Position numbers and translations under genes: made by a program. From Salinimicrobium sp049687495 (GTDB taxonomy: Bacteria > Bacteroidota > Bacteroidia > Flavobacteriales > Flavobacteriaceae), in contig JBAVJB010000163.1 of assembly GCA_049687495.1 (NCBI GenBank), forward strand, positions 1 to 44,090: a DNA stretch of 44,090 bases. Direction: 5' to 3'. Below the pieces are notes generated by a model that saw nothing but the letters and a program-made list of their open reading frames with translations, ran no database searches and was not told the DNA's origin. Of the stretch, positions 37,597 through 44,090 are shown piece after piece. How positions within the stretch are numbered: the stretch's first letter is position 1; the number at the start of each line of letters is the position of its first letter.

Positions 37597-39744
37597 ATGA
37601 AAAAAACAATCTTTACGGTCTTCGCGGCGGGTGCACTTATCTCTTGCGGAGATCAAATCTCTAAAAACACCACTGCTTTGGATTATCCCGAAACAAAAAA
37701 GGTCGATACTGTAGACGTCTACTTCGGAACCGAAGTAAAAGACCCTTATCGCTGGCTCGAAGACGACCGTAGCGCCGAAACCGAAGCCTGGGTAGAGGCT
37801 GAAAACAAAGTCACTTTTGACTACCTGGAAAAGATCCCTTTTAGGGAGCAGTTGAAACAGCGGCTGTCTGATCTTTGGAACTATGAAAAAATAGGCGCCC
37901 CTTTCAAAGAAGGAGATTACATCTATTTCGCTAAGAATGATGGTTTGCAGAACCAATATGTTATCTACCGCAAAAAATCTGAAAATGAGGAGCCGGAAGT
38001 CTTTTTGGACCCCAACAAGTTCAGCGAAGACGGTACTACTTCTTTGGGAGGTATGAATTTTTCTGAAGACGGAAAAACTCTTGCCTATTCAATTTCTGAA
38101 GGCGGAAGCGACTGGAGAAAGATCATTGTTATGGATGCCGAGACTCGTGAGGTTAAGGAAGACACCATTGTAGATGTGAAGTTCAGCGGAGTTTCGTGGA
38201 AGGCCAATGATGGATTCTACTACTCCAGCTATGATAAACCTAAAGGCAGCGAGCTTTCTGCTAAGACAGATCAACACAAGCTTTACTACCACAAGCTGGG
38301 CACAAAACAAAATGAAGACAAGCTGGTTTTCGGCGGAAGCGAGGAGCAGAAACACCGGTATGTTGGCGGCAGCGTTTCCGAAGATAACAAGTACCTGTTC
38401 ATCTCGGCCAGGAATTCTACTTCGGGCGGAAAACTGTTCATGATGGACCTTTCCGAAGAAAATCCTACGCTGGATACCATCATTGGCAATGAAGATACAG
38501 ATACTTACGTGCTCGACAACGTGGGCAGCAAATTATACCTCATCACCAACAGGAACGCTCCAAACAGGAAGATCGTCACTGTTGATGCTGCAAATCCGGA
38601 GCCGGAGAATTGGGAAGATTTTATTCCTGAGACCGAAAATGTGCTTTCCCCTTCTACTGCGGGTGGCTATATTTTTACCGAATACATGAAAGATGCCGTT
38701 TCTAACGTGAAGCAGTACGACTATGACGGGAATCTCGTAAGAGAGGTAGAACTCCCCGGAGTGGGTACTGCTGGCGGATTTAGCGCCAAGGAGGAAGAGA
38801 AGGAGCTGTACTACAGCTTCACCAACTACGTGACTCCCGGCAGCATCTACAAATATGATATCGAAGCGGGAACTTCAGAATTGTACAACAAGCCCGACAT
38901 CGATTTTAATCCTGAAGATTACACCAGCGAACAGGTGTTCTATACTTCTAAAGACGGCACAAAGATCCCAATGATCATCACCCACAAAAAGGGTCTTGAG
39001 ATGAACGGGAAAAACCCAACCATTCTTTACGGTTACGGTGGTTTCAATATTAGCCTTACGCCTTCTTTCAGCATTACAAATGCTATCTGGATGGAACAGG
39101 GCGGTATTTACGCGGTGCCTAACCTTCGCGGAGGCGGGGAATACGGCCGTGACTGGCATGATGCGGGTATTAAGATGAAAAAACAAAATGTTTTTGATGA
39201 CTTTATTGCCGCTGCCGAATACCTTATTGACAACAACTACACCTCGAGGGATTATCTCGCTATTCGCGGTGGTTCTAACGGAGGATTGCTCGTTGGTGCG
39301 ACCATGACCCAGCGTCCCGATTTGATGAAGGTGGCTTTGCCGGCTGTGGGAGTGATGGACATGCTTCGCTACCACACCTTCACTGCAGGTGCGGGTTGGG
39401 CCTATGACTACGGTACCGCCCAGGACAGTGAGGAAATGTTCAATTATTTAAAAGGCTATTCGCCTGTGCATAATGTGAAGGCAGGAGTGGAATATCCCGC
39501 GACTTTGGTGACTACCGGTGACCATGATGACCGCGTGGTACCTGCACATTCCTTCAAGTTTGCAGCCGAACTGCAGGAGAAACAGGCCGGTGATGAACCT
39601 GTATTGATAAGGATAGAGACCAATGCCGGGCACGGTGCGGGAACTCCTGTGAGCAAAACCATTGAGCAGTACGCCGATATCTTTGGATTTACGCTTTACA
39701 ACATGGGCTACACAAGCTTACCGAATCAAACCGGGCAGCAGTAA
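37597..39744 (+). CDS. Prolyl oligopeptidase family lipoprotein (S9A)
   Basis: A serine peptidase cutting short peptides after proline, here lipid-anchored: MKKTIFTVFAAGALISCGDQ carries a lipobox with C17. The 715-residue protein has an N-terminal beta-propeller (about 70-430) and an alpha/beta hydrolase domain with S560 in RGGSNGGLLVG, the aspartate in GDHDDRVVPAHS and histidine in NAGHGAG. An in-frame upstream extension overlapping asd by 88 bp is rejected because it would bury the signal peptide. It is followed by a terminator at 39768. Confidence 0.94.
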   Translation: MKKTIFTVFAAGALISCGDQISKNTTALDYPETKKVDTVDVYFGTEVKDPYRWLEDDRSAETEAWVEAENKVTFDYLEKIPFREQLKQRLSDLWNYEKIGAPFKEGDYIYFAKNDGLQNQYVIYRKKSENEEPEVFLDPNKFSEDGTTSLGGMNFSEDGKTLAYSISEGGSDWRKIIVMDAETREVKEDTIVDVKFSGVSWKANDGFYYSSYDKPKGSELSAKTDQHKLYYHKLGTKQNEDKLVFGGSEEQKHRYVGGSVSEDNKYLFISARNSTSGGKLFMMDLSEENPTLDTIIGNEDTDTYVLDNVGSKLYLITNRNAPNRKIVTVDAANPEPENWEDFIPETENVLSPSTAGGYIFTEYMKDAVSNVKQYDYDGNLVREVELPGVGTAGGFSAKEEEKELYYSFTNYVTPGSIYKYDIEAGTSELYNKPDIDFNPEDYTSEQVFYTSKDGTKIPMIITHKKGLEMNGKNPTILYGYGGFNISLTPSFSITNAIWMEQGGIYAVPNLRGGGEYGRDWHDAGIKMKKQNVFDDFIAAAEYLIDNNYTSRDYLAIRGGSNGGLLVGATMTQRPDLMKVALPAVGVMDMLRYHTFTAGAGWAYDYGTAQDSEEMFNYLKGYSPVHNVKAGVEYPATLVTTGDHDDRVVPAHSFKFAAELQEKQAGDEPVLIRIETNAGHGAGTPVSKTIEQYADIFGFTLYNMGYTSLPNQTGQQ

Positions 39745-39767
39745 CCGCTCGAATTTATAATCGTTCT

Positions 39768-39791
39768 AAAGCCTTCTTCGGAAGGCTTTTT
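39768..39791 (+). terminator. Intrinsic terminator of the prolyl oligopeptidase gene
   Basis: AAAGCCTTC-TTCG-GAAGGCTTT stem with a T-run, 24 bp after the stop. Confidence 0.88.
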
Positions 39792-39804
39792 CATTTAAAT
39801 GCAG

Positions 39805-39812
39805 TAAATTTG
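39805..39812 (+). promoter_or_regulatory. Predicted -7 box of the ABC ATPase gene
   Basis: TAAATTTG, an exact consensus match, 20 bp before the ATG at 39833. The terminator of the upstream gene occupies the -33 region. Confidence 0.55.
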
Positions 39813-39832
39813 TAGGAGAAAATCTCCTCCTT

Positions 39833-40807
39833 ATGTTACGGGTCAGGAACCTCTCCTTTGGCTACACCAATAAACCTTTTTTAAAGAACCTTAGTTTTAC
39901 TATTCAAAAAGGGGAAAATGTCTCTATCATCGGGGCGAGCGGCTGCGGAAAAAGCACGCTGCTACAGTCTATTTACGGCTTACACCACGTAGATGGCAAG
40001 ATCTTTTGGAACGACAAACAGCTGCTTGGTCCAAACTTTAATTTAGTTCCCGGCGAAGATTTCATGAAATACCTGGCTCAGGATTTTGACCTGATGCCTT
40101 CGTTAAGCGTAGCTGATAATGTAGGAAAGTTTTTGTCCAATATGTATCCGCGGAAGAAGCAGCAAAGAGTAAATGAGCTGCTGGACCTGGTGGAGATGCG
40201 GGAGCTTGCAAGGGTAAAGGCCAAACTGTTGAGCGGTGGACAGCAGCAGCGGGTAGCCCTGGCAAGAGTGCTTGCAAAACCTCCCGAGGTTTTGATGCTT
40301 GACGAGCCTTTTAGCCATATAGACCACTTTAGAAAGAACAAGCTGCGCAGAAACCTTTTTTCGCACCTTAAGCAGCACAACATTACCGTGATCGTGGCGA
40401 CACACGACAGTACAGATGCTTTGTCCTTTGCAGATCACAGCTTTGTGATGAAAGCCGGCCGTATCATCGCGAAAGGTACCCCGCAGGACCTCTACAGCAA
40501 TCCAAAGAATGCGTATGTAGCTTCTCTTTTCGGAGAGGCGAACGAATTACCTGCAGACTTGTTTTTCCCAGATCAAAGCAGCCGGAAAAAGCTGGTAGTT
40601 TATCCGCATGAGATACAGCTTTCCGCTGAAGGTGCCAACAGCTTTAAAGGGATCGTCAAAAACAGCTTTTTCAAAGGCAGTCATTTCCTTACCGAAGTTG
40701 AATACCGGGGACACAGCCTGTTGTTTGAAAACAGGGAAGAATTAAATGCTAATAAAGAAGTGCAGCTCTCTATTTCTCGTGAACTGCTTGAGAAGCGGCT
40801 GCGTTAG
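39833..40807 (+). CDS. Orphan ABC transporter ATP-binding protein (importer type)
   Basis: A 324-residue ATPase: Walker A GASGCGKST (34-42), signature LLSGGQQQRVALARVLAKPP (132-151), Walker B VLMLDEPF (153-160), switch histidine H191, and a C-terminal extension (about 240-324) that looks like a small TOBE-type regulatory domain, as in Fbp/Pot-type importers. No permease or binding protein gene is adjacent, so the substrate is unknown. It ends 4 bp inside the convergent outer membrane barrel gene. Confidence 0.88.
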   Translation: MLRVRNLSFGYTNKPFLKNLSFTIQKGENVSIIGASGCGKSTLLQSIYGLHHVDGKIFWNDKQLLGPNFNLVPGEDFMKYLAQDFDLMPSLSVADNVGKFLSNMYPRKKQQRVNELLDLVEMRELARVKAKLLSGGQQQRVALARVLAKPPEVLMLDEPFSHIDHFRKNKLRRNLFSHLKQHNITVIVATHDSTDALSFADHSFVMKAGRIIAKGTPQDLYSNPKNAYVASLFGEANELPADLFFPDQSSRKKLVVYPHEIQLSAEGANSFKGIVKNSFFKGSHFLTEVEYRGHSLLFENREELNANKEVQLSISRELLEKRLR

Positions 40808-41358
40808 AATTTGTAGCCAATGCCCAGCTGCAGGTTCCTGGTCCAGCCCTGGAAGCCGGTCACTAAATAGCCCATTCCTGAATCAACTTTAAAATCGCGG
40901 TCTATCACGCTGGTGATCCCCATGTTGTAACGGGTAGTGATCATAAAACCACCGGGAGTTTCATAGCCAAGGCCAAATACGCCGTCAATCCCCATTTGGT
41001 TTAGTCCGTTTGTACCGCCTTCAGCATCAACCACCACGGCAAATTGAGGTCCCGCATGAATATTGATGCCATCAAAGAAGTTCCATTTGAACACCAAAGG
41101 TACTTTTACGAAATCAATGCTGCCGTCTTTGATCCCTTCCTGTGAGTAAAGCACTTCCGGCTGCAGCTCAAAATTTGAGGGTAGTTGAAAATTCACAAAG
41201 GTTCCAGCATAGAACCCGGTGCTGCCTTCGGGATTGGCATCGCGAACGTTATACTCTATATTAGAAACATTGAGCCCGGCTTTGATCCCAAAATCGATCT
41301 GCGCGAAAGCTGAAGTGGCAAAGAAAAGAAAGATGAGGGGTAAAAATTTGAATTTCAT
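40804..41358 (-). CDS. Outer membrane beta-barrel protein (PorT-like)
   Basis: A 184-residue exported protein: signal peptide MKFKFLPLIFLFFATSAFAQ (cleavage near A19/Q20), then FGIKAGLNVSNI and alternating strands ending LQLGIGYKF, with an aromatic last residue as in outer membrane barrels. About eight strands are expected (PorT / outer membrane beta-barrel domain family). No specific function can be given. It is the last gene of the minus operon, 9 bp after the Gre-like gene, and its 3' end overlaps the ABC ATPase gene by 4 bp. Confidence 0.82.
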   Translation of the reverse strand: MKFKFLPLIFLFFATSAFAQIDFGIKAGLNVSNIEYNVRDANPEGSTGFYAGTFVNFQLPSNFELQPEVLYSQEGIKDGSIDFVKVPLVFKWNFFDGINIHAGPQFAVVVDAEGGTNGLNQMGIDGVFGLGYETPGGFMITTRYNMGITSVIDRDFKVDSGMGYLVTGFQGWTRNLQLGIGYKF

Positions 41359-41367
41359 AAAAGCGGT

Positions 41368-41817
41368 TTAGATGATGTTCTTGATTTGTAGCTGTTTCCC
41401 TCCAAAAGTTACAGTTTCCCCCACCTTTTTCCCCGTGAGCGCCTGCGCGATGGGAGAAGCAGCCCCAACGGCGAAAAATGTTTTTCCGTCAACCTGTAGC
41501 TCCCCTGCAGGAATAGCCAGATAATAATTGGCAGCCGTGGTTTCCACTGCGGTTCCAAAAGTGACATTTTTAGATGCCTTTTCGGGAATCATCCTCAAGG
41601 TCTTGCGAAGCTTCCTGTACTGCTCATGCCGCCCTGCCAGCTTTTCGAACTCCAGGTGCAGCATGGCTCTTCCGGTCTCATACTTGTCACCCATCGAGCA
41701 TTTTGTCTCCAGCTTAAGAGCAGCCTCAAGATCACTGATCGCCGCTTCCACCCTGGCGATCCTTTCTTCCACGTAATTTTCACAGGCCTCAAAAAGCCGT
41801 TTTTTCAGCTCGCTCAT
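41368..41817 (-). CDS. GreA/GreB-family transcription factor-like protein
   Basis: A 149-residue protein with an N-terminal helical hairpin (about 1-80, coiled-coil-like EERIARVEAAISDLEAALKLE) and a C-terminal Gre-type domain whose end, VGAASPIAQALTGKKVGETVTFGGKQLQI, matches the conserved Gre ending (SPIAxALLGKxVGD). Such proteins bind the RNA polymerase secondary channel. The tip acids expected of a true cleavage factor are not certain here, so it may be a Gre paralogue without cleavage activity. It follows mtgA by 1 bp. Database copies of this family are sometimes mislabelled 3-oxoacyl-ACP synthase. Confidence 0.8.
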   Translation of the reverse strand: MSELKKRLFEACENYVEERIARVEAAISDLEAALKLETKCSMGDKYETGRAMLHLEFEKLAGRHEQYRKLRKTLRMIPEKASKNVTFGTAVETTAANYYLAIPAGELQVDGKTFFAVGAASPIAQALTGKKVGETVTFGGKQLQIKNII

Positions 41818-41818
41818 T

Positions 41819-42487
41819 TCAGTCGAATTTTAGGCGGCCAAGGTTATTCATTTGCCGTACGATCCAGGACTTTCGGCCCTGTATGTAAGCACTTGCAGGA
41901 TTGGCCCTGTATTCCCGCGGATTAGGCAGCACGGCTGCCAGCGCTGCTGCCTCATACCGGCTGAGTTTTGCAGCAGATTTGTTGAACCAGAAGCGGGAAG
42001 CCGCCTCGGCGCCATAAACCCCTTTACCCATTTCTATAGAGTTGAGGTAAACTTCCAGGATACGTTCTTTGCTCCAGAAAAGCTCGATCAAAAAGGTAAA
42101 GTAAACCTCCACCCCTTTCCTGAACCAGCTGCGACCGGGCCACAAAAACACATTTTTGGCAGTCTGTTGAGAAATAGTACTGGCGCCCCTGCTGCTTTTG
42201 CGACGTTTATTTTCTTCTATCGCCTTTTTTATCGCCTCGTAATCAAAGCCATCGTGATTCAGGAAATTCTGATCTTCACTGGCCACCACAGCCAGCGGCA
42301 GATTGGGATTGATCTCTTCCATGGGCACCCAGTCGTGACGTATCTGCTCCTCGGGATGTTCAAAATACCTGATCGCCATGAGCGGCGTAAAAGGCACCGG
42401 CACCCACTTGTAAAGGAGTACCATCAAAATGCTGAAAAGGAACAGCCACAGAATGGCTTTTAATATAAATCGGAAAATTTTCTTCAT
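41819..42487 (-). CDS. mtgA: Monofunctional peptidoglycan glycosyltransferase
   Basis: A 222-residue GT51 enzyme that polymerises lipid II. One N-terminal membrane helix (about 8-27) is followed by catalytic E71 in ASEDQNFLNHDGFD, RGASTISQQTAKNVFLW and KERILEVYLNSIEMG, the ordered GT51 motifs. No transpeptidase domain follows, so it is MtgA rather than a class A PBP. It lies 3 bp after the FAD oxidoreductase gene and 1 bp before the Gre-like gene. Confidence 0.94.
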   Translation of the reverse strand: MKKIFRFILKAILWLFLFSILMVLLYKWVPVPFTPLMAIRYFEHPEEQIRHDWVPMEEINPNLPLAVVASEDQNFLNHDGFDYEAIKKAIEENKRRKSSRGASTISQQTAKNVFLWPGRSWFRKGVEVYFTFLIELFWSKERILEVYLNSIEMGKGVYGAEAASRFWFNKSAAKLSRYEAAALAAVLPNPREYRANPASAYIQGRKSWIVRQMNNLGRLKFD

Positions 42488-42490
42488 AGA

Positions 42491-43606
42491 TCAATCGATT
42501 AGTTGAGCGAGTTCTTTCCCTACCTGGCTCCCAATGGCCACGCCCATGCCGCCCAAACGTACGCCGCAAAACACATTCCTGGATACCTGCTCCACGATAG
42601 GTTTCTTTTGCTCGCCGACACCCATAATGCCACTCCAGCGGCGGTCAACATCAAAATGATGACCCGGTAAAATGGTGTTTTTGAGCAACTCCTCCAGCCT
42701 TCTCTGAACAAGTGGAGTTAATTTCATCTCGGCAGTTTCTTCAGCTTCAAAATCCAAATTGCGGCCGCCTCCAAAAAGAATTCTATCTCCAACGTTCCTA
42801 AAATAGTAGTAGCCCTTATCAAGGTGAAAAGTTCCTTTTAACTGCAGCTTTTCAATGGGTTTTGTGATCAACACCTGCGCCCGTGCAGGTTTTACTTCGG
42901 AAAAACCGAGTTGGGATGCGAAGCCGTTGGTGGCGACAAACAGCTTTCCGGTTTTAAAGCTGAAGTTTTCTGTACTCACCACTGCCGAAGGACCTGCGTC
43001 AAAGAATTCTTTAACAGTAACCCGGTTCAGGACCCTTACCCCTGCCGACTGCACCTTGTGCAGCAGCGACATCATCATTTTCCCCGTGTCTATCTGTCCT
43101 TCAAATTTGCTGAAGATCAATTTTTCCTGCACGTTCTTAAATCCGAAGCTATTGTCACGCACCTCAAAAACATCGGTGTCAAAAATGGGTTTTAGAAGGC
43201 TGTTTATTTTTGGCATTTTTGAGACACAAGTTTCCAGCAGCTCCAGGTCTTCTTTAGTAAAAAGCTCATACCCGCCGTGAGCTTCATAACCAATGTTTGC
43301 ATCTCCTAAATTCTCCCGAAGCAACTGAAGGCCCTTTACGCGCTTTTCAACCAGCTGCACCACCTCTTCTTCGGAATGTGTGTTAAGGTCGTCGAGGATC
43401 TCTGAAATGCTTCCGAAGCAGGCGAAGCCGGCATTCCTGGTGCTGGCACCGTTGGGCAGGAGTCCGCGTTCAAGGACGAGCACTTTTGCCTTTGGATGCT
43501 TCTTTTGCAGCTCCCATGCGCAATTGAGGCCCGTGATGCCACTGCCTATAACGGTAAAATCAACATTGGAAAACCAGGAATCATGTTCCCAGAAGGAGAA
43601 GTTCAT
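42491..43606 (-). CDS. FAD-dependent amino-acid/amine oxidoreductase (DAO family)
   Basis: A 371-residue flavoprotein. The dinucleotide fold is VIGSGITGLNCAWELQ (G21, G23, G26), followed by the acidic ribose ligand in VLVLERG and a NGASTRNAGFACFGS block typical of DAO-family oxidases such as gamma-glutamylputrescine oxidase. The C-terminal GVRLGGMGVAIGSQVG block closes the FAD site. The substrate is not clear. It is the first gene of a tight operon with mtgA, a Gre-like gene and an outer membrane barrel gene; these share no obvious pathway. Confidence 0.85.
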   Translation of the reverse strand: MNFSFWEHDSWFSNVDFTVIGSGITGLNCAWELQKKHPKAKVLVLERGLLPNGASTRNAGFACFGSISEILDDLNTHSEEEVVQLVEKRVKGLQLLRENLGDANIGYEAHGGYELFTKEDLELLETCVSKMPKINSLLKPIFDTDVFEVRDNSFGFKNVQEKLIFSKFEGQIDTGKMMMSLLHKVQSAGVRVLNRVTVKEFFDAGPSAVVSTENFSFKTGKLFVATNGFASQLGFSEVKPARAQVLITKPIEKLQLKGTFHLDKGYYYFRNVGDRILFGGGRNLDFEAEETAEMKLTPLVQRRLEELLKNTILPGHHFDVDRRWSGIMGVGEQKKPIVEQVSRNVFCGVRLGGMGVAIGSQVGKELAQLID

Positions 43607-43635
43607 AAAATGCCTTTTTTGAAGTCTGAAGCACC

Positions 43636-43643
43636 TAAAGGTA
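43636..43643 (-). promoter_or_regulatory. Predicted -7 box of the FAD oxidoreductase operon
   Basis: Minus strand TACCTTTA, one base from TAnnTTTG, 29 bp upstream of the ATG at 43606. Confidence 0.45.
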
Positions 43644-43690
43644 TGAAAATAGTGAATAGTTGAATAGTTAATAGAAAATGGACCTGATAA

Positions 43691-43730
43691 AGACTTAACA
43701 GTCCCGATGGCTATCGGGACTGTTAGGTCT
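43691..43730. repeat. Nested hairpin: AGACCT-type arms with a CCCGAT...ATCGGG core
   Basis: An 18-bp stem with a GGCT loop. The outer arms AGACTTAACAG / CTGTTAGGTCT belong to the AGACCTNACAG repeat family; the inner part is CCCGAT / ATCGGG. The stem has one G-T pair and is otherwise perfect. Confidence 0.85.
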
Positions 43731-43877
43731 GAGACGCGTTAGGGATAGAAGTGGATAGCTTTTTAAAAGCCGCAGCTTTTAAAAACTAGAAACGGATAGC
43801 CCGCCGCTTTTGAGCGGGAGCGAGAAAGCGAACGCCCGTGTTAGAAAATAGTGAATTGTTAATAGTTAATAGAAAAA

Positions 43878-43910
43878 AGACCTCACAGGTTTTGGAAACC
43901 TGTGAGGTCT
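43878..43910. repeat. Perfect REP-like palindrome, AGACCTCACAGGT type
   Basis: AGACCTCACAGGTTT and AAACCTGTGAGGTCT around TGG, 33 bp, no mismatch. Same family as 36449-36482. Confidence 0.85.
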
Positions 43911-43917
43911 AATATTC

Positions 43918-43940
43918 AAAAAGCCCCTAAAATAAGGGGC
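43918..43940 (-). terminator. Intrinsic terminator of accC
   Basis: Minus strand GCCCC-T...A-GGGGC stem followed by five T, 23 bp after the accC stop. Confidence 0.8.
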
Positions 43941-43963
43941 CCTAAAAATGTCAATTTTGACTG

Positions 43964-44090
43964 TTATTCTTCGATGGGCTTCATCTTGAAGTCTTCCATG
44001 AACTTAGTGGTGTAATTTCCTGCCACATAATCCGGCTCGTCCATCAACTGCCTGTGGAAAGGAATTGTGGTCTTCACGCCTTCGATCACG
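43964..44090 (-). CDS. accC: Acetyl-CoA carboxylase biotin carboxylase subunit, C-terminal fragment
   Basis: The last 42 codons before a TAA at 43964-43966 read VIEGVKTTIPFHRQLMDEPD (first 20) and go on to YVAGNYTTKFMEDF near the end. GVKTTIPFHRQLM and the phenylalanine-rich end are typical of AccC, which carboxylates the biotin of AccB. The rest lies beyond the window edge. accB would be expected upstream of it, outside the window. It is the only acetyl-CoA carboxylase gene seen here. Confidence 0.85.
   Translation of the reverse strand, partial: VIEGVKTTIPFHRQLMDEPDYVAGNYTTKFMEDFKMKPIEE

Larger units (their letters stand above)
43607..43963. other. Intergenic stretch rich in hairpin repeats, no gene seen
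   Basis: Between accC and the FAD oxidoreductase gene. It holds a -7-like box for the latter (43636-43643), the two AGACCT palindromes noted separately, repeated GAATAGTTAATAGAAAA words (near 43661 and 43861), a GC-rich CCCGC...GCGGG hairpin near 43800-43820, and the accC terminator. No coding signal is seen on either strand. Confidence 0.5.

Overview
The window is chromosomal DNA from a Bacteroidetes bacterium, almost certainly a marine flavobacterium of the Gramella / Salinimicrobium / Salegentibacter type. Evidence: promoters of the Bacteroidetes type (-7 box TAnnTTTG, -33 box TTTG about 19 bp upstream), leaders without obvious Shine-Dalgarno sequences, an OmpA protein with thrombospondin type 3 calcium repeats, a 632-residue PurF, and flavobacterial gene neighbourhoods (acpP/purN/rnhA/pfkB-like/purF; tdk/alr/mscL). 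It is dense housekeeping DNA with no prophage, transposase gene, CRISPR array or secretion island.

Layout: 1-4230 purine synthesis and RNase H, divergent from acpP. 4228-4755 intergenic, with a predicted small RNA. 4756-10577 (minus) a PEP carboxykinase, methylmalonyl-CoA epimerase and sodium-pumping decarboxylase run. 10665-12563 a universal stress protein and LpxH. 12690-16868 quinone/aromatic detoxification pair (mhqO/mhqD-like), QueD, a prolyl-hydroxylase-like oxygenase, two small membrane proteins and an enoyl-CoA hydratase. 16931-19092 MATE transporter, GNAT, tRNA-Ala(GGC) and a broken tRNA 3' copy. 19185-29303 (minus) lipoprotein, hydrolase, AddB-like nuclease, OmpA, Kbl and AddA-like helicase-nuclease. 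29537-35521 sodA, a second copy of the small RNA, recJ, rsmI, tdk and alr. 35567-44090 mscL, asd, a prolyl oligopeptidase lipoprotein, an orphan ABC ATPase and a four-gene minus operon (FAD oxidoreductase, mtgA, Gre-like factor, outer-membrane barrel), ending in the 3' end of accC.

The most novel signal is a pair of near-identical predicted small RNAs (4336-4404 plus; 30228-30298 minus). Each ends in the same intrinsic terminator and is preceded, at identical spacing, by a -7 box and two direct repeats resembling LytTR-type response-regulator sites. Other notable signals are a dispersed 13-bp palindrome AAAATGNCATTTT with eight exact copies, nested hairpin modules of the CCCGA...TCGGG kind, REP-like AGACCT repeats, a tRNA-Ala 3' scar, and an Fnr/Crp-like box placed near -42 of a universal stress gene.

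All calls come from reading the sequence; no database search was run.
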